The notes: generated by a model from the sequence alone, not told the origin. Numbered from the stretch's first letter, positions 8,863 to 19,301 are shown. The stretch is 64,000 nucleotides of DNA from Niabella sp. (GCA_017744795.1 JAGIAQ010000011.1:1-64000), one strand, 5' to 3'. Translations and numbers: made by a program.

Positions 8863-11800
8863 ATGGCAGACCAAATCACCGTTGGCAAATACACCTTTAG
8901 TTCCTGGTTAAGGAACGGTATTGGCGGCAACATTATTGAAACCGACAACCTGGGGCAGGGCAGCTCTTCTTTAAAAGAGCGCGCCAAAGTACCAGTAGAT
9001 ATTGCAGTGAATACAAGGGCCATTCACCAGGAGTTTTTCCTCATTGGCCCCGGCGATATCATCGGCATTAATCCGCAAATGATCGTGCGCACGGAACCGC
9101 TGAACTGGATCACTAATTTTGAACCGAATTACCTGCCCTTTATCGAATTTTATGAGGAGGATTTCCTCTGGCGCTATACGCCTGCAAAAGCCAACGGAGA
9201 CCGGCATCGCCCCTGGATGACCTTATTGGTTTTAAAAGATACCGATAACGCTGCCGACAAAGAATTTGTATTCAATCAGAACCGCGCCCCACTGGCAACA
9301 GTAGTCGTTTCCAAAGCAGAAACCCTTCCCTTAGCCGTCCAAAGCTGGGCCTGGGGCCATGTGCATATCAACGATGGGTTTACGCCGGAAGACCCGCTGG
9401 AAACTTTTCTGGAATCGGTGCATAACCTGAACGATCCGGGCAAGGATAAGATCATCTGCCGCCTCATGAGCAACCGCAAGCTGGAAGCCAATACCGGCTA
9501 CCGTGCCTTCCTGGTGCCCTCTTTTGAAACAGGACGTTTGGGCGGCCTGGGACTGGATACCAGTACTACGGATGCCCAACAGCCTTCCTGGCAGGATGGC
9601 CAGGCCAATATAGAATTTCCCGTTTACTACCATTGGTATTTCCGGACCAGCGATGATGCCGATTTTGAATCCCTGGTAAAAATACTGGAGCCGCGCCCTA
9701 TGGATAAGCGCATCGGCATCCGGGATATGGATGGTTCCAAACCGGGCTTTGGTATGACCGTTGGCACTGTGATCGGAGCAGCAGTATCCGGGGACCCGGC
9801 ACCCACAAGTATCATCGGGTTGGAAGGGGCACTGAAATCCCCGGACACTATCTCCAACCCCCAGGCTATTGATACTACACAACCTTTCTTTGGACAGTTA
9901 CAGGAGATCCTGAATTTTCCGGCCGAGCTGCAAAAAGAGACCAACAACAATGCGGACCCGGTGGTGAGCCCTCCTATCTATGGAGAGAACCATGCTATGA
10001 TCCATGAAATAGATGTTACACAACCCGGCTGGCTGCATGGCTTAAACAAAGACCCGCGCAACCGCGTGCCGGGCGGGTTTGGGGTGAGTGTGATCCAAAA
10101 GAACCAGGAAGATTTTGTAGCCCGCGCCTGGCAGCAGGTGAAGGATATTCTTGCAGCCAACCGAAAAATCCTGTTCGGTAATTTATCCATGCAGGTAACC
10201 CTGGCCATCGCCAAAAATTTTATTTCCAAACTCTCCCCCGAAAAGAATCTCTTGTTCTTTTCGTCGATCCTCAAAAAAGTAAAAGGCTCCCCCACCACCC
10301 TGCAATACCAGATCGAACAAAGCAAGATCCCTGCGGCAGCAGTGAGCACTCCTTTAAGAAGGATGTTACGACCCCGCGGCGCCTTTTTCAAAAAGCTGCA
10401 GGCCGCTGATCCCAATTTTTCCCACGGCACCCTGCTGCAAAATTTAAACAACGGCACCATCACCGCAGCGCCGCCGAAACAGGCTCCGGCAGACCTTTTC
10501 ACTGATGATACGTTTATCAATAATCTCAACACAAAAACGCCCGCCGGCATTCTTGATTTTCTTTTCAAACATCGCTTATTATTGCTCATCCTGTTGCTGC
10601 TCCTAGCTCTTTTTATGGGCCTGTTCCTGGGCGCGTGGTTAGCGGCCATTGGGTTAGCGGTTGTTGCTGTTGGGCTCTATTTCTATCTGGCCAACCATCA
10701 GCCCGATCCCGGCGAAGCCGAAATAGAAGCTCCAAAGGATGAAGCCAAATCCTTACAGGAAGCCCCGCCCAACCCGGGTTTCACCTTTATTGAAACCGAC
10801 CCGGTGGTGGTTCCGGCAACAACCGGTGGTACTACGGTAACCGCATCCGACCAGGCTACTTCGTCAGCTGCAAGTGCGGCACACTATGAGCAGGTGGCAA
10901 TGTACACTCCGGCCGCTGCCGGTGCAGATAGTCTGGAGGCGAATAATTTCCGCAAGGCCGCCATCGCATTAAATGAGCGCCTGGCCATAGTGGCGCCGGA
11001 AAAAACCTTTGTGGAATTTGATCTGCAAAATGCCTTCCAGAAACTAAACACGGCTACCGACCCCAGGTTGATCTTCCCCAAACTGATCGCATCGCATGTC
11101 AATTTCACATTCAATCCCGGGTGGTTACTGAATTGGGAACACCTGGTGCCGGCAATGGCGTATCCTGATTTTGACGATGCCATGTATAAACCGCTCAGTA
11201 ATATTTCAAGCGAACTATTGATCCCCAACCTGAAGTTAATACCACCAAACACTATTTCTTTACTGGTAACCAATCCCGCCTTTATTGAGTCCTACATGGT
11301 GGGATTAAACTACGAATTCGGGAAAGAATTGTTGTGGCGCGAATACCCTACAGATGAGCGGGGAAGCTATTTCCGCCAGTTTTGGGATGTAAAAGGCGTC
11401 ATCAATCAGAAACCGGGAGATGCTGCCAATGCAACGGTTGAAGCGCACAGAGACATTACGCCTATCGATACCTGGTACAGCTCCTCCCTGTTGGGCCAGC
11501 ATAATAAATCGAACCCAACCGGCGCTAAAAAAGTGGTATTGGTGATCAAAGGCGAGTTATTCAAAAAATACCCGAATACCATTGTGTACGCGCAAAAAGC
11601 GCATCCAAATCCGGATACTGCTACCGGCCCGGCTGCTGTAATCAAAGAGCCAAAAACATCAGATGACATGAATGCCGAAATTCAGTTCCCGCTGTTCACG
11701 GCGGACGTAGACCCGGACATTAAATTCTTTGGCTTTGACCTCACCGTTAACCAGGCCAAAGGCGATGACAATCCCAAAACCGATAAAGATGACTGGGGGT

Positions 11801-12111
11801 ACTATTTTGTGATCCAGCAGGTGCCGGGTGAACCGCGGTTTGGAATGGAGATCGACAATACAAAACAAACCGGACAAGCCCTTACATGGAACGATCTGGC
11901 CTGGACGAATTGTACGCTATCGCACGGGTTTATTAATGTATCCAATACGCCCACCCTATCGGGTTTGCCTTCCAATTCCAATAACAATACCCGCGACGGG
12001 TTGGATCAATGGGGGCAAAATGCCGCCCTCTTCGCTAATATTTTTTACAGAAGGCCCTACATGATGGCCGTGCACGCAAAAGACATGCTTGATAAACTGG
12101 CCGTAAATTAA
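8863..12111 (+). CDS. uncharacterised 1082-aa protein with mid-protein membrane hairpin (operon gene 2)
   Basis: Not recognised as a named family. The ATG follows the DUF6603 stop by one base, so translation is probably coupled. No signal peptide. Residues about 1-270 carry a conserved-looking block with FLWRYTPAKANGDRHRPWMTLLVL and QSWAWGHVHIN. Near residues 340-500 there is PGWLHGLNKDPRNRVPGGFG followed by a helical segment. At about 567-610 a very hydrophobic stretch (HRLLLLILLLLLALFMGLFL, then a second span AAIGLAVVAVGLYFYLA) looks like one or two transmembrane helices in the middle of the chain. After it comes a proline/acid-rich linker and then a large C-terminal region (about 690-1082) with PGWLLNWEHLVPAMAYPDFDD and AWTNCTLSHGFINVS. 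The layout suggests a protein anchored in the inner membrane with large domains on each side. Function unknown. Confidence 0.7.
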   Translation: MADQITVGKYTFSSWLRNGIGGNIIETDNLGQGSSSLKERAKVPVDIAVNTRAIHQEFFLIGPGDIIGINPQMIVRTEPLNWITNFEPNYLPFIEFYEEDFLWRYTPAKANGDRHRPWMTLLVLKDTDNAADKEFVFNQNRAPLATVVVSKAETLPLAVQSWAWGHVHINDGFTPEDPLETFLESVHNLNDPGKDKIICRLMSNRKLEANTGYRAFLVPSFETGRLGGLGLDTSTTDAQQPSWQDGQANIEFPVYYHWYFRTSDDADFESLVKILEPRPMDKRIGIRDMDGSKPGFGMTVGTVIGAAVSGDPAPTSIIGLEGALKSPDTISNPQAIDTTQPFFGQLQEILNFPAELQKETNNNADPVVSPPIYGENHAMIHEIDVTQPGWLHGLNKDPRNRVPGGFGVSVIQKNQEDFVARAWQQVKDILAANRKILFGNLSMQVTLAIAKNFISKLSPEKNLLFFSSILKKVKGSPTTLQYQIEQSKIPAAAVSTPLRRMLRPRGAFFKKLQAADPNFSHGTLLQNLNNGTITAAPPKQAPADLFTDDTFINNLNTKTPAGILDFLFKHRLLLLILLLLLALFMGLFLGAWLAAIGLAVVAVGLYFYLANHQPDPGEAEIEAPKDEAKSLQEAPPNPGFTFIETDPVVVPATTGGTTVTASDQATSSAASAAHYEQVAMYTPAAAGADSLEANNFRKAAIALNERLAIVAPEKTFVEFDLQNAFQKLNTATDPRLIFPKLIASHVNFTFNPGWLLNWEHLVPAMAYPDFDDAMYKPLSNISSELLIPNLKLIPPNTISLLVTNPAFIESYMVGLNYEFGKELLWREYPTDERGSYFRQFWDVKGVINQKPGDAANATVEAHRDITPIDTWYSSSLLGQHNKSNPTGAKKVVLVIKGELFKKYPNTIVYAQKAHPNPDTATGPAAVIKEPKTSDDMNAEIQFPLFTADVDPDIKFFGFDLTVNQAKGDDNPKTDKDDWGYYFVIQQVPGEPRFGMEIDNTKQTGQALTWNDLAWTNCTLSHGFINVSNTPTLSGLPSNSNNNTRDGLDQWGQNAALFANIFYRRPYMMAVHAKDMLDKLAVN

Positions 12112-12117
12112 TTGAAC

Positions 12118-15100
12118 ATGAGCTATTCAGATACCATCCAACAAATCAGAAACGCCCGCACCGACAGGGATACGGCCAAAGAGCAATTGTACGCGCTCCA
12201 GATGCAGTACCAGCAATTGCTGAAGCAACAGCGCGCCGCAACCAATGGAAACATTATCCAGGATGCACAACTATCTGCAACTATTGATCAATTAAGGCAA
12301 CAAATTGCCGCGCTCAGCAGCCAGCTGAATACTGTGGAAGCGCAACTCAACGCCAATGATCAGCAAAAAGCACAACTGCTGAATGTACAGCAATACCTGC
12401 AGCAGGTGCAGGATGAGATCAGCACCCTGCAAAACAAAATTGACGGCATCAACAACGAGCTGCAAAACGGAGACCTGACCGATGTACAAAAACAGGAGCT
12501 GGCCATTCAACGGGATGCCCTGCAGCAGCAGGTAACATTACTGAAGCAAAAGGCAGCAGCACTGCAGCAATCGATAACAAGCATCCGGAACGGTTTATTA
12601 CCGCAACAGGATGAGGCCCGGCTGCGGGGGCTTCAAAGTAGTTTAACCGCGCAAATAAATGAATTGCAAACCGCGTTGAACGCTGCCGTAGCGCGGGGCA
12701 CCCAACAAGCGCCGGATCAGAAAGAACAGCTTGCCGGTCTGGAAGCGCAGATCGGCAAACTGAATGAAACCGTTAAAGGCAAAACCGGCACTGTTTCTTC
12801 AGTGATTGGCCAGTTGCTGCACCAAAACCCGCAACAGCTGATCGAGAGCTGGAATGATACTATTCCCATCCTGCTGCAGCCAGTACGTATGGAAACAAAA
12901 TTCAGCCAGAATGAGCTGTGGGTGCGGATTTACCCGGATGATATCGCCATTGTTACGCATGAAAAAATGCTGATGCTGGATGAGATCACTTATGGCATTA
13001 CCCACTGGAAAGAGATCTGGAATGCCAAAGACGACGCAGATAAAAAACAGGCCGTATGGAAAGTGATCACCGACAGTTACGGCCTAAACCGTTCTGCCTG
13101 GATCGTATTGCAGACCAAGCCTTCCAACTGGGCCAATGCTGCTACTCTCGCTTCGGCCGACGACCTTATATTTCCAACTTTCGATACAACGAAACCGGAT
13201 AGCTGGACGCAGGCGGCACATACCAAGGTAATGCCCGACCGGTTTGTGCTGCTCTGTTACCGCGGCGGTATTTTGGTGCATACTCAATTAGGCAACCCGA
13301 TAGACGACATTATCATTGCCGGCCCGGCGCCGGTCACAGGCGTTACGGATACTTCCATCAGCCGTGATGCCACAACAGGAGAAATTACCTATAGCGATGA
13401 CTTTATCTGGATCAAAGATTTTGATAATGCTGTTGGAAAAGGAATGGGCTTTAAAGTACCGCTGGATCAAACAAGCGCCGTGAATGGCTTTGATGAAGTA
13501 CTGGCCGTAGGCCTGAAGCTTTCCGCCGATGAAACAGACGGACAACAATTACTGGAAGAGTTACTGACCAATCACCGCTATGGGCAGGAAGGATTGAGTT
13601 TGATACAACAGGGAACACCCACCAACAATACAGATGACAGCTCCTCCGGTTATAGCCAGAAACAAACCATTGACGATATTGCGGGCTTTATCGAAAAAGA
13701 CCAGCGCTTATTTACACCGGCCAATAACTGGCAGGAAGCTACAGATGGGCAACGGTTAGCCGATTATCTTGGAATCAGTTATGAGTTGCTGCAAACCACT
13801 CAAAATAGCCAGTTGACCGACCACATGGAGGCCTTAGCCGCCAACAACGCTTTATACGCAGGCACATTGGGCTACTATATGCACAATATGCTGCAGGAAG
13901 TTTTAAGCGATGCCGGCATGCTGAATCTCCGAAACCACTTTACCAGTTTGGTCACTGGCCGCGGGCCACTGGCCTCCATCAAAGTGGGCAGTCAGCCCTA
14001 TGGCATTATTGTAACCAGCGATTTTTCAAACTGGAATTATCCGCAGCGCCCGGTCAATACGGAATTTGTTGTTGCCAACACCAGTCAGGATGCGTTCTAC
14101 CGGCTATTATACAATCTATTGGGGCGTTTGCAAACCCTGTGGCAAAGCTATGTTCCCAAACTGGCCACTATCAGCTCAACCGGCGATGCAGATGCCAACC
14201 TGCTCCAGGTATTGGGACTTAATCCCACCTCGGTAGATTTTTATCAGCGTATTGCTTTCAGCATGGACTATTTGCAGAACCTGGCCAATTTTAAGAACGG
14301 CGGCAAATATGCCCAGGATATTCTAAATGCACAACGGGAACGTTCTGATGTAATTGCCTTTCTAAAATCGTTGGGCTACCAGGACAAAGATGGCTCCGGA
14401 AAGCAAAAACCCTTTCCGTTATTGACCCAGCTTGTCTTTCAGCATTATCAAACAAGGTTAGATAATCTGAACCTGGTGGACGGTCCGGCATTATCAGAAA
14501 CAGATGGCATTGCGCCCTATGATAAAACAACGGGGGAAAATTATATGGACTGGCTGTTGAAAAACGCCACCAACACAACCGCATTACAACAGGTTGACTT
14601 CGGCGGAAACCCGCGTCCTACGTCAACCCTGTTTATGCTGCTGCTTTATGCACAGTTGCATGAAGCCAGTCAAAGTATTTACCAATACCTCTTGCAATAC
14701 AATATTGTCGCCAAAGAAATTGTACAGTCCCGCAAATTTATGAACATCAGCAGCAGTCCTTCCATTACGCACTGGGAAGTATTCGATGCGCCCGTTAATA
14801 AAATTGTTACAGATCCTTCTGTAACAGAAGCCCGTCCGTTGCTGCAATATATTTTTTCGTTATTACCCACCAATGTTAACCTGGTTCAGAATCTCGCAGC
14901 GCACCAATGGGGGTTAAACATCCTGAAAAGCCTGCCCGGTGCCCGTTTGGAGCGTTTATTAGTGGAGCACCTCGACACCCTGAGCTATCGCCTGGATGCC
15001 TGGGAAACTTCTTTATTCGATCAGCGCCTGCAGGCGCAACGAAACATTGCAGTCAATAAAAACAGTGATGGCAATAATAACATCCAGCGAAACACCGGAA

Positions 15101-17517
15101 TTTACATGGGCGCCTATGGTTATCTTGAAAAAGTGAAGCCAGGCAATAAACGCACCCGGGTGCGTGAAGAAATTTTGCCACGCTCCTTATGGACCCAGCA
15201 AAATAATTTATATACGGAAGCCGGCAACGGCGGCTATGTGCAGGCGCCCACGCTGAATCATGCAACGGCCGCAGCTATTTTGCGGAATGGCTTCCTGACA
15301 CATGCCAACCCCGCAGAAAAGGAACTGCTTACCGTAAACCTGTCTTCAGAAAGAGTACGCCGCGCCAAAGGATTGTTAGAGGGCATTCAAAACGGACAAA
15401 CACTGGAAGCATTATTGGGGTATCAGTTTGAACGCGGGCTGCACGACTGGACCACCCGCCCCGTAAACCCCGTGATCCTGGATATGCTTATCCCGGCTTT
15501 CCGGGATCAATTTCCGATCACAAAAACAAAAGTGCCTCAAAACGGCAATGTAACCGGCCCCGAGGAAACCATCAAAGATTACAGCGTTGTAAACGGATTA
15601 GCGTTAGCAAACATCACTGTGGATTTCCCCTATGGCATCGCAGTACCGGTGGCCTTGAGCAATGATCAGATCAATGCCGTAAAAGAGGAAAAGAAAGGCA
15701 TTGAAGATACACTGGACGCTATGCGGGATCTGCTCACTGCGGAAAGCGCTTACCAGTTAGCCCTCGGAAATTTTGACCGGGCTGCGGCGGTGATGCAGGC
15801 GATATCCGGAGCTTCCATCAGCCCGGAACCAGAGATCATTGGCTCCTCACGTGGCACAGACCTGAGTTTCACCAATAAAGTAGTGGTGCATTTTGATAAT
15901 ACCACGTCACTGCCCGCTCCCTGGGCGGCCATCCCGCTTACACAACGGGCATTAACGGAACCCGGACTGAACAGTTGGCTAACGGGCCTTCTGGGCGACC
16001 CCACTACCATCAAATGTGCAGTAGCAGCGGTGGACAGCGATGGGAATATTTTGAAAAGACCAGACAATTCGCCCATTGCCGGCATTATTTCTTTAGACCA
16101 GCTGGCGATACAGGCCATCGACCTTGTGTATCTGACCCAGACGAAGCAAGAAGCTTCCGGCACCTCGGAACTGGAAACCCGCATCCGGTACCGGTTTGCC
16201 CAGGACAACCAACTCACCGATGGTACCATTATAAAAATAACCTTTACGGATAGCGGCACTGCGGATCTTTCCACCCGCTCGTTTGCAGAAATATTGCCAC
16301 TGGCCAGCTATTTAAAACAAATAGTGTCGGCCGCCAGCGCCCTTGCTGCAAAAGAGTATGAACCGGCATCCAAAACACTTACGAATGCACCCGGCGATAA
16401 TGCCAATAACATTCAGTGGGCGGAACTGCAAAACCGGGCCGCAAACCTTTATACCAATTACCAGTCTTTGTCAGCCCAATTAAATTCGGCGCTTACTGAC
16501 GTGACGGCATTGAATACAGCAGCAGCCATTGAGCAACTGAGAAATACATTGGTACGTATTGCCAATGCCGGCTTCGCCTTTGCCTTCCCGCATTCCTGTT
16601 TTGGCGACGAGGCGGATCAGGCTTCCACTTTAGTAGCACAGGGAAACGGTATCCTGGCACAATTCTCAAAATTATTTGACGCCTATAATTCCAACCTGGC
16701 CACCGTTAACAAACCCGCCACTACCATTGATCAAAAAGTGCCATTGCTGACGGCGATGATCCGTTCTTTCCTGGGCGATGCATTTAAGGTAATGCCTGTC
16801 TTTAACTTCAATAATATTGCAGACGTTACCAAGGCAGCCGATCCTGCAAGCCGCGCACAATTACGGCAATTCATCAACGGCAAATACCCGGGCGCCCTGC
16901 CGGTTGACGAATGGCTGCACGGCACTTCATTGGTAAGACCAGCGCTGCACAAACTGGAAATGGTGCGGCTGCTGAACGATACATTAAACGGAGGAAATAT
17001 GGAATTATCGCCCCTGCAGTTGCCCTACCGGGATAATGATACCTGGCTGGCAACCGAGTATCCTGACGACACTTCCATATTGCAGGACACCTTCTCCGTT
17101 GTACAACTCAATTTCGATGCCTTTAATCCAACCGGGAACCAGTGCGGGTTGCTGATCGATGCCTGGACGGAAACCATTCCTAATAAAGAGGAAGTAACCG
17201 GTATTGCCTTCAACTACAATCAGCCCAACACCGTGCCGCCACAGGCTTTGCTGCTGGCCGTTACCCCGCAGCAAACCGGCAGCTGGAAATGGGATCACCT
17301 GGTCAATACCATACTAGACACTTTTGCCCGGGCCAAAAGACGCGCGGTTGAGCCGGACCATATTGATACCATGAGCACCATCAGTACCTTATTGCCCGCA
17401 CTGATCACCGAGTTCAGCACCAGTCCCTTCGGAATCTCGCTGGACCAGGCGATTAATATTAAATTCATAGCCAAGGCCGCATATAATATAAACATGCTTA
17501 ATCCTGTTCAACCATGA
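12118..17517 (+). CDS. uncharacterised giant 1799-aa protein with N-terminal coiled coil (operon gene 3)
   Basis: Not a family I can name. ATG at 12118 is preferred; an in-frame TTG at 12112 directly abuts the previous stop (12109-12111) and would add two residues. Residues about 1-230 are glutamine- and leucine-rich heptads (QQLLKQQRAATNG, QQIAALSSQLNTVEAQLNAN, EISTLQNKIDGINNELQNGD) that predict a long coiled coil. A compact block follows at about 240-340 with the string ELWVRIYPDDIAIVTHEKM, and a DDDIIIAGPAP-like region. The centre (about 540-1150) is mostly helical with LASIKVGSQPYGIIVTSDFS and many aromatic positions, and there is a further helical region before the C-terminus. No signal peptide or membrane span. 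Its stop overlaps the next start by four bases. Function unknown; size and coiled coil fit a structural or scaffolding role, which is inference. Confidence 0.7.
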   Translation: MSYSDTIQQIRNARTDRDTAKEQLYALQMQYQQLLKQQRAATNGNIIQDAQLSATIDQLRQQIAALSSQLNTVEAQLNANDQQKAQLLNVQQYLQQVQDEISTLQNKIDGINNELQNGDLTDVQKQELAIQRDALQQQVTLLKQKAAALQQSITSIRNGLLPQQDEARLRGLQSSLTAQINELQTALNAAVARGTQQAPDQKEQLAGLEAQIGKLNETVKGKTGTVSSVIGQLLHQNPQQLIESWNDTIPILLQPVRMETKFSQNELWVRIYPDDIAIVTHEKMLMLDEITYGITHWKEIWNAKDDADKKQAVWKVITDSYGLNRSAWIVLQTKPSNWANAATLASADDLIFPTFDTTKPDSWTQAAHTKVMPDRFVLLCYRGGILVHTQLGNPIDDIIIAGPAPVTGVTDTSISRDATTGEITYSDDFIWIKDFDNAVGKGMGFKVPLDQTSAVNGFDEVLAVGLKLSADETDGQQLLEELLTNHRYGQEGLSLIQQGTPTNNTDDSSSGYSQKQTIDDIAGFIEKDQRLFTPANNWQEATDGQRLADYLGISYELLQTTQNSQLTDHMEALAANNALYAGTLGYYMHNMLQEVLSDAGMLNLRNHFTSLVTGRGPLASIKVGSQPYGIIVTSDFSNWNYPQRPVNTEFVVANTSQDAFYRLLYNLLGRLQTLWQSYVPKLATISSTGDADANLLQVLGLNPTSVDFYQRIAFSMDYLQNLANFKNGGKYAQDILNAQRERSDVIAFLKSLGYQDKDGSGKQKPFPLLTQLVFQHYQTRLDNLNLVDGPALSETDGIAPYDKTTGENYMDWLLKNATNTTALQQVDFGGNPRPTSTLFMLLLYAQLHEASQSIYQYLLQYNIVAKEIVQSRKFMNISSSPSITHWEVFDAPVNKIVTDPSVTEARPLLQYIFSLLPTNVNLVQNLAAHQWGLNILKSLPGARLERLLVEHLDTLSYRLDAWETSLFDQRLQAQRNIAVNKNSDGNNNIQRNTGIYMGAYGYLEKVKPGNKRTRVREEILPRSLWTQQNNLYTEAGNGGYVQAPTLNHATAAAILRNGFLTHANPAEKELLTVNLSSERVRRAKGLLEGIQNGQTLEALLGYQFERGLHDWTTRPVNPVILDMLIPAFRDQFPITKTKVPQNGNVTGPEETIKDYSVVNGLALANITVDFPYGIAVPVALSNDQINAVKEEKKGIEDTLDAMRDLLTAESAYQLALGNFDRAAAVMQAISGASISPEPEIIGSSRGTDLSFTNKVVVHFDNTTSLPAPWAAIPLTQRALTEPGLNSWLTGLLGDPTTIKCAVAAVDSDGNILKRPDNSPIAGIISLDQLAIQAIDLVYLTQTKQEASGTSELETRIRYRFAQDNQLTDGTIIKITFTDSGTADLSTRSFAEILPLASYLKQIVSAASALAAKEYEPASKTLTNAPGDNANNIQWAELQNRAANLYTNYQSLSAQLNSALTDVTALNTAAAIEQLRNTLVRIANAGFAFAFPHSCFGDEADQASTLVAQGNGILAQFSKLFDAYNSNLATVNKPATTIDQKVPLLTAMIRSFLGDAFKVMPVFNFNNIADVTKAADPASRAQLRQFINGKYPGALPVDEWLHGTSLVRPALHKLEMVRLLNDTLNGGNMELSPLQLPYRDNDTWLATEYPDDTSILQDTFSVVQLNFDAFNPTGNQCGLLIDAWTETIPNKEEVTGIAFNYNQPNTVPPQALLLAVTPQQTGSWKWDHLVNTILDTFARAKRRAVEPDHIDTMSTISTLLPALITEFSTSPFGISLDQAINIKFIAKAAYNINMLNPVQP

Positions 17518-19301
17518 CCGCTACTACACTTACAGATATAATGATACAACCCGGGGCCAATTTGTTAAAAGAAGCTTACCGGCAGTTTTCCATCACGGCT
17601 TACAATCGTATGGAGCCAAGAGCCCGTTCGGAGAACTTCGACAAGAGCCTGCGGGCCGAAGTACGCGACCCGCTTTGGTACCTGACCCGTCAGTGGCAAA
17701 TGGGTGAATTTGAAGCAGAAGACGCCGGATCCGCTATTGATGCGCGCGTGGTTACGCAAAAGATCCACATCGATCGCATTGCCCTGAAAGGCACGGATGG
17801 CAGGGCTTACAGCGAAGCCATCCCGATGGAAGCATTGGTAGAACGGGAAGCGATCCCTTTTACACTGGCGCTTAAAATACAGGTAGCACAATATTTTTTA
17901 AAACTGCATTCCCCGGCCCTGTCAGCAAAGTACGTATCCAAGTATTTAACCCTGTATCCTATAGAAGCCGGTAAGGAAGCCGATTATAAAGGACAGGTAG
18001 ACGGATTGAACCTATACACATCGGTTTATAAACGCGCATTCGATGGTCAAAAACTATACGCAGATATTGCAGCAGGGACCTTTAAAACAAATGCAGGAAT
18101 TATTGATCCGGGCGATGAAGCAGCCATCAACCTTATTATTCCTGTTTTTCAAAGCTGGTATGCCCGCCAATACACCCAGCCCGCACAGCCCGGCGATGTG
18201 GCGTGGATACCGGAGCACCTGTCTTACAATGTTTCCATAGCCGCGCCCGATGCGTTTCAGTCGCAGGTGGTATTAAGCAGTGATCATTACCACCAGGGGC
18301 AGCTGGACTGGTTCGATTTTGATGAAGTGCAGAATGGCCCGTCGTTAAGCATCGACTATCCCGCGCAGGCTTCCACACCAGAAACGGCTGACCCGCTTTC
18401 ATTCATCCCCAACGCCGCTGGTTTCAAGGGGATGCCCAATCCCCGGTTTTGGGAAATGGAAGAAGGCCAGGTAAATTTTGGCAAGCTGAATGCAAAAACC
18501 ACCGACCACCTGTTGCTCAGTTTTGCAGAGTTTGGATTGATATACGCCAACGACTGGTTCGTTATCCCTTATAAAATGCCGGTGAATACCCTTTGTGAGA
18601 TCACCGGTTTTGTGGTTACTGATGTATTTGGCGAAAGAACATTGATACAGGCAGCTGATGCAGGAGCCGACAGCGATTGGCAGCGCTGGAGTCTATTCAA
18701 CATCAGCAATAAAGACCAGATCGGCAATTATAACCGGCAGTTCTTTTTACCTTCCACCCTTACCCGCACCCTGCAAAGCGACCCCATTGAACAGGTCAAT
18801 TTTGTGCGTGATGAAATGGCCAATATGGTTTGGGGCATTGAAGACACAATACCCGACGCTACAGGCGTGGGCATTAACGGGCATGATGCAGCTGATAAAG
18901 CAGGTGTATTACCGGAGCCTATTGACAATTCAGTGGCCAACATCCGCTATCTTTTGGGCACTACCGTTCCTGAAAACTGGATCCCCTTTTTACCGGTTCA
19001 CGCCCCCGGCAGCAACCAGTCGATCCGTTTTCAACGGGCCGCTATGCCCAAGCTGGGGGTTCCGCCCAAAGACGTGGTAAAGGCCAAAGGAGTACTATTA
19101 CAGGAAGTGCAGCCACATTTTTTTATTAATGAAGAAGAGATCCCGGATTCCGGAACCCTTGTAACCCGGTATTATCAGCGGGCGCGCTGGTATAATGGTA
19201 AAACATTTCTGTGGATTGGTCGCCGTACGCAAACCGGTAAAGGAGAAGGCAACAGCAAACTGGCATTCGACCAAATCACCTCTTTAAAGGGAACGAGCTA
19301 A
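17514..19301 (+). CDS. uncharacterised 595-aa protein (operon gene 4)
   Basis: The ATG overlaps the preceding TGA (ATGA at 17514-17517), a sign of translational coupling. The N-terminus holds a dense, conserved-looking block at about residues 25-75: YNRMEPRARSENFDKSLRAE, then RDPLWYLTRQWQMGEFEAED and AGSAIDARV. Later parts have GMPNPRFWEMEEGQVNFG, a WFVIPYKMPVNTLCEITGFV segment, and EQVNFVRDEMANMVWGIEDT, followed by a C-terminal region with RYYQRARWYNGKTFLWIGRR. No signal peptide, membrane span or catalytic motif I can name. It closes the operon and is followed by a strong bidirectional hairpin. Such invariant-looking W/R/E strings imply a structured core under strong selection, but I do not know the function. 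Confidence 0.7.
   Translation: MTATTLTDIMIQPGANLLKEAYRQFSITAYNRMEPRARSENFDKSLRAEVRDPLWYLTRQWQMGEFEAEDAGSAIDARVVTQKIHIDRIALKGTDGRAYSEAIPMEALVEREAIPFTLALKIQVAQYFLKLHSPALSAKYVSKYLTLYPIEAGKEADYKGQVDGLNLYTSVYKRAFDGQKLYADIAAGTFKTNAGIIDPGDEAAINLIIPVFQSWYARQYTQPAQPGDVAWIPEHLSYNVSIAAPDAFQSQVVLSSDHYHQGQLDWFDFDEVQNGPSLSIDYPAQASTPETADPLSFIPNAAGFKGMPNPRFWEMEEGQVNFGKLNAKTTDHLLLSFAEFGLIYANDWFVIPYKMPVNTLCEITGFVVTDVFGERTLIQAADAGADSDWQRWSLFNISNKDQIGNYNRQFFLPSTLTRTLQSDPIEQVNFVRDEMANMVWGIEDTIPDATGVGINGHDAADKAGVLPEPIDNSVANIRYLLGTTVPENWIPFLPVHAPGSNQSIRFQRAAMPKLGVPPKDVVKAKGVLLQEVQPHFFINEEEIPDSGTLVTRYYQRARWYNGKTFLWIGRRTQTGKGEGNSKLAFDQITSLKGTS

Noticed and set aside
9978-10649. 223-codon minus-strand open frame antisense to operon gene 2
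   Set aside because: Runs over the membrane-hairpin region of a supported gene and shows no recognisable family features.
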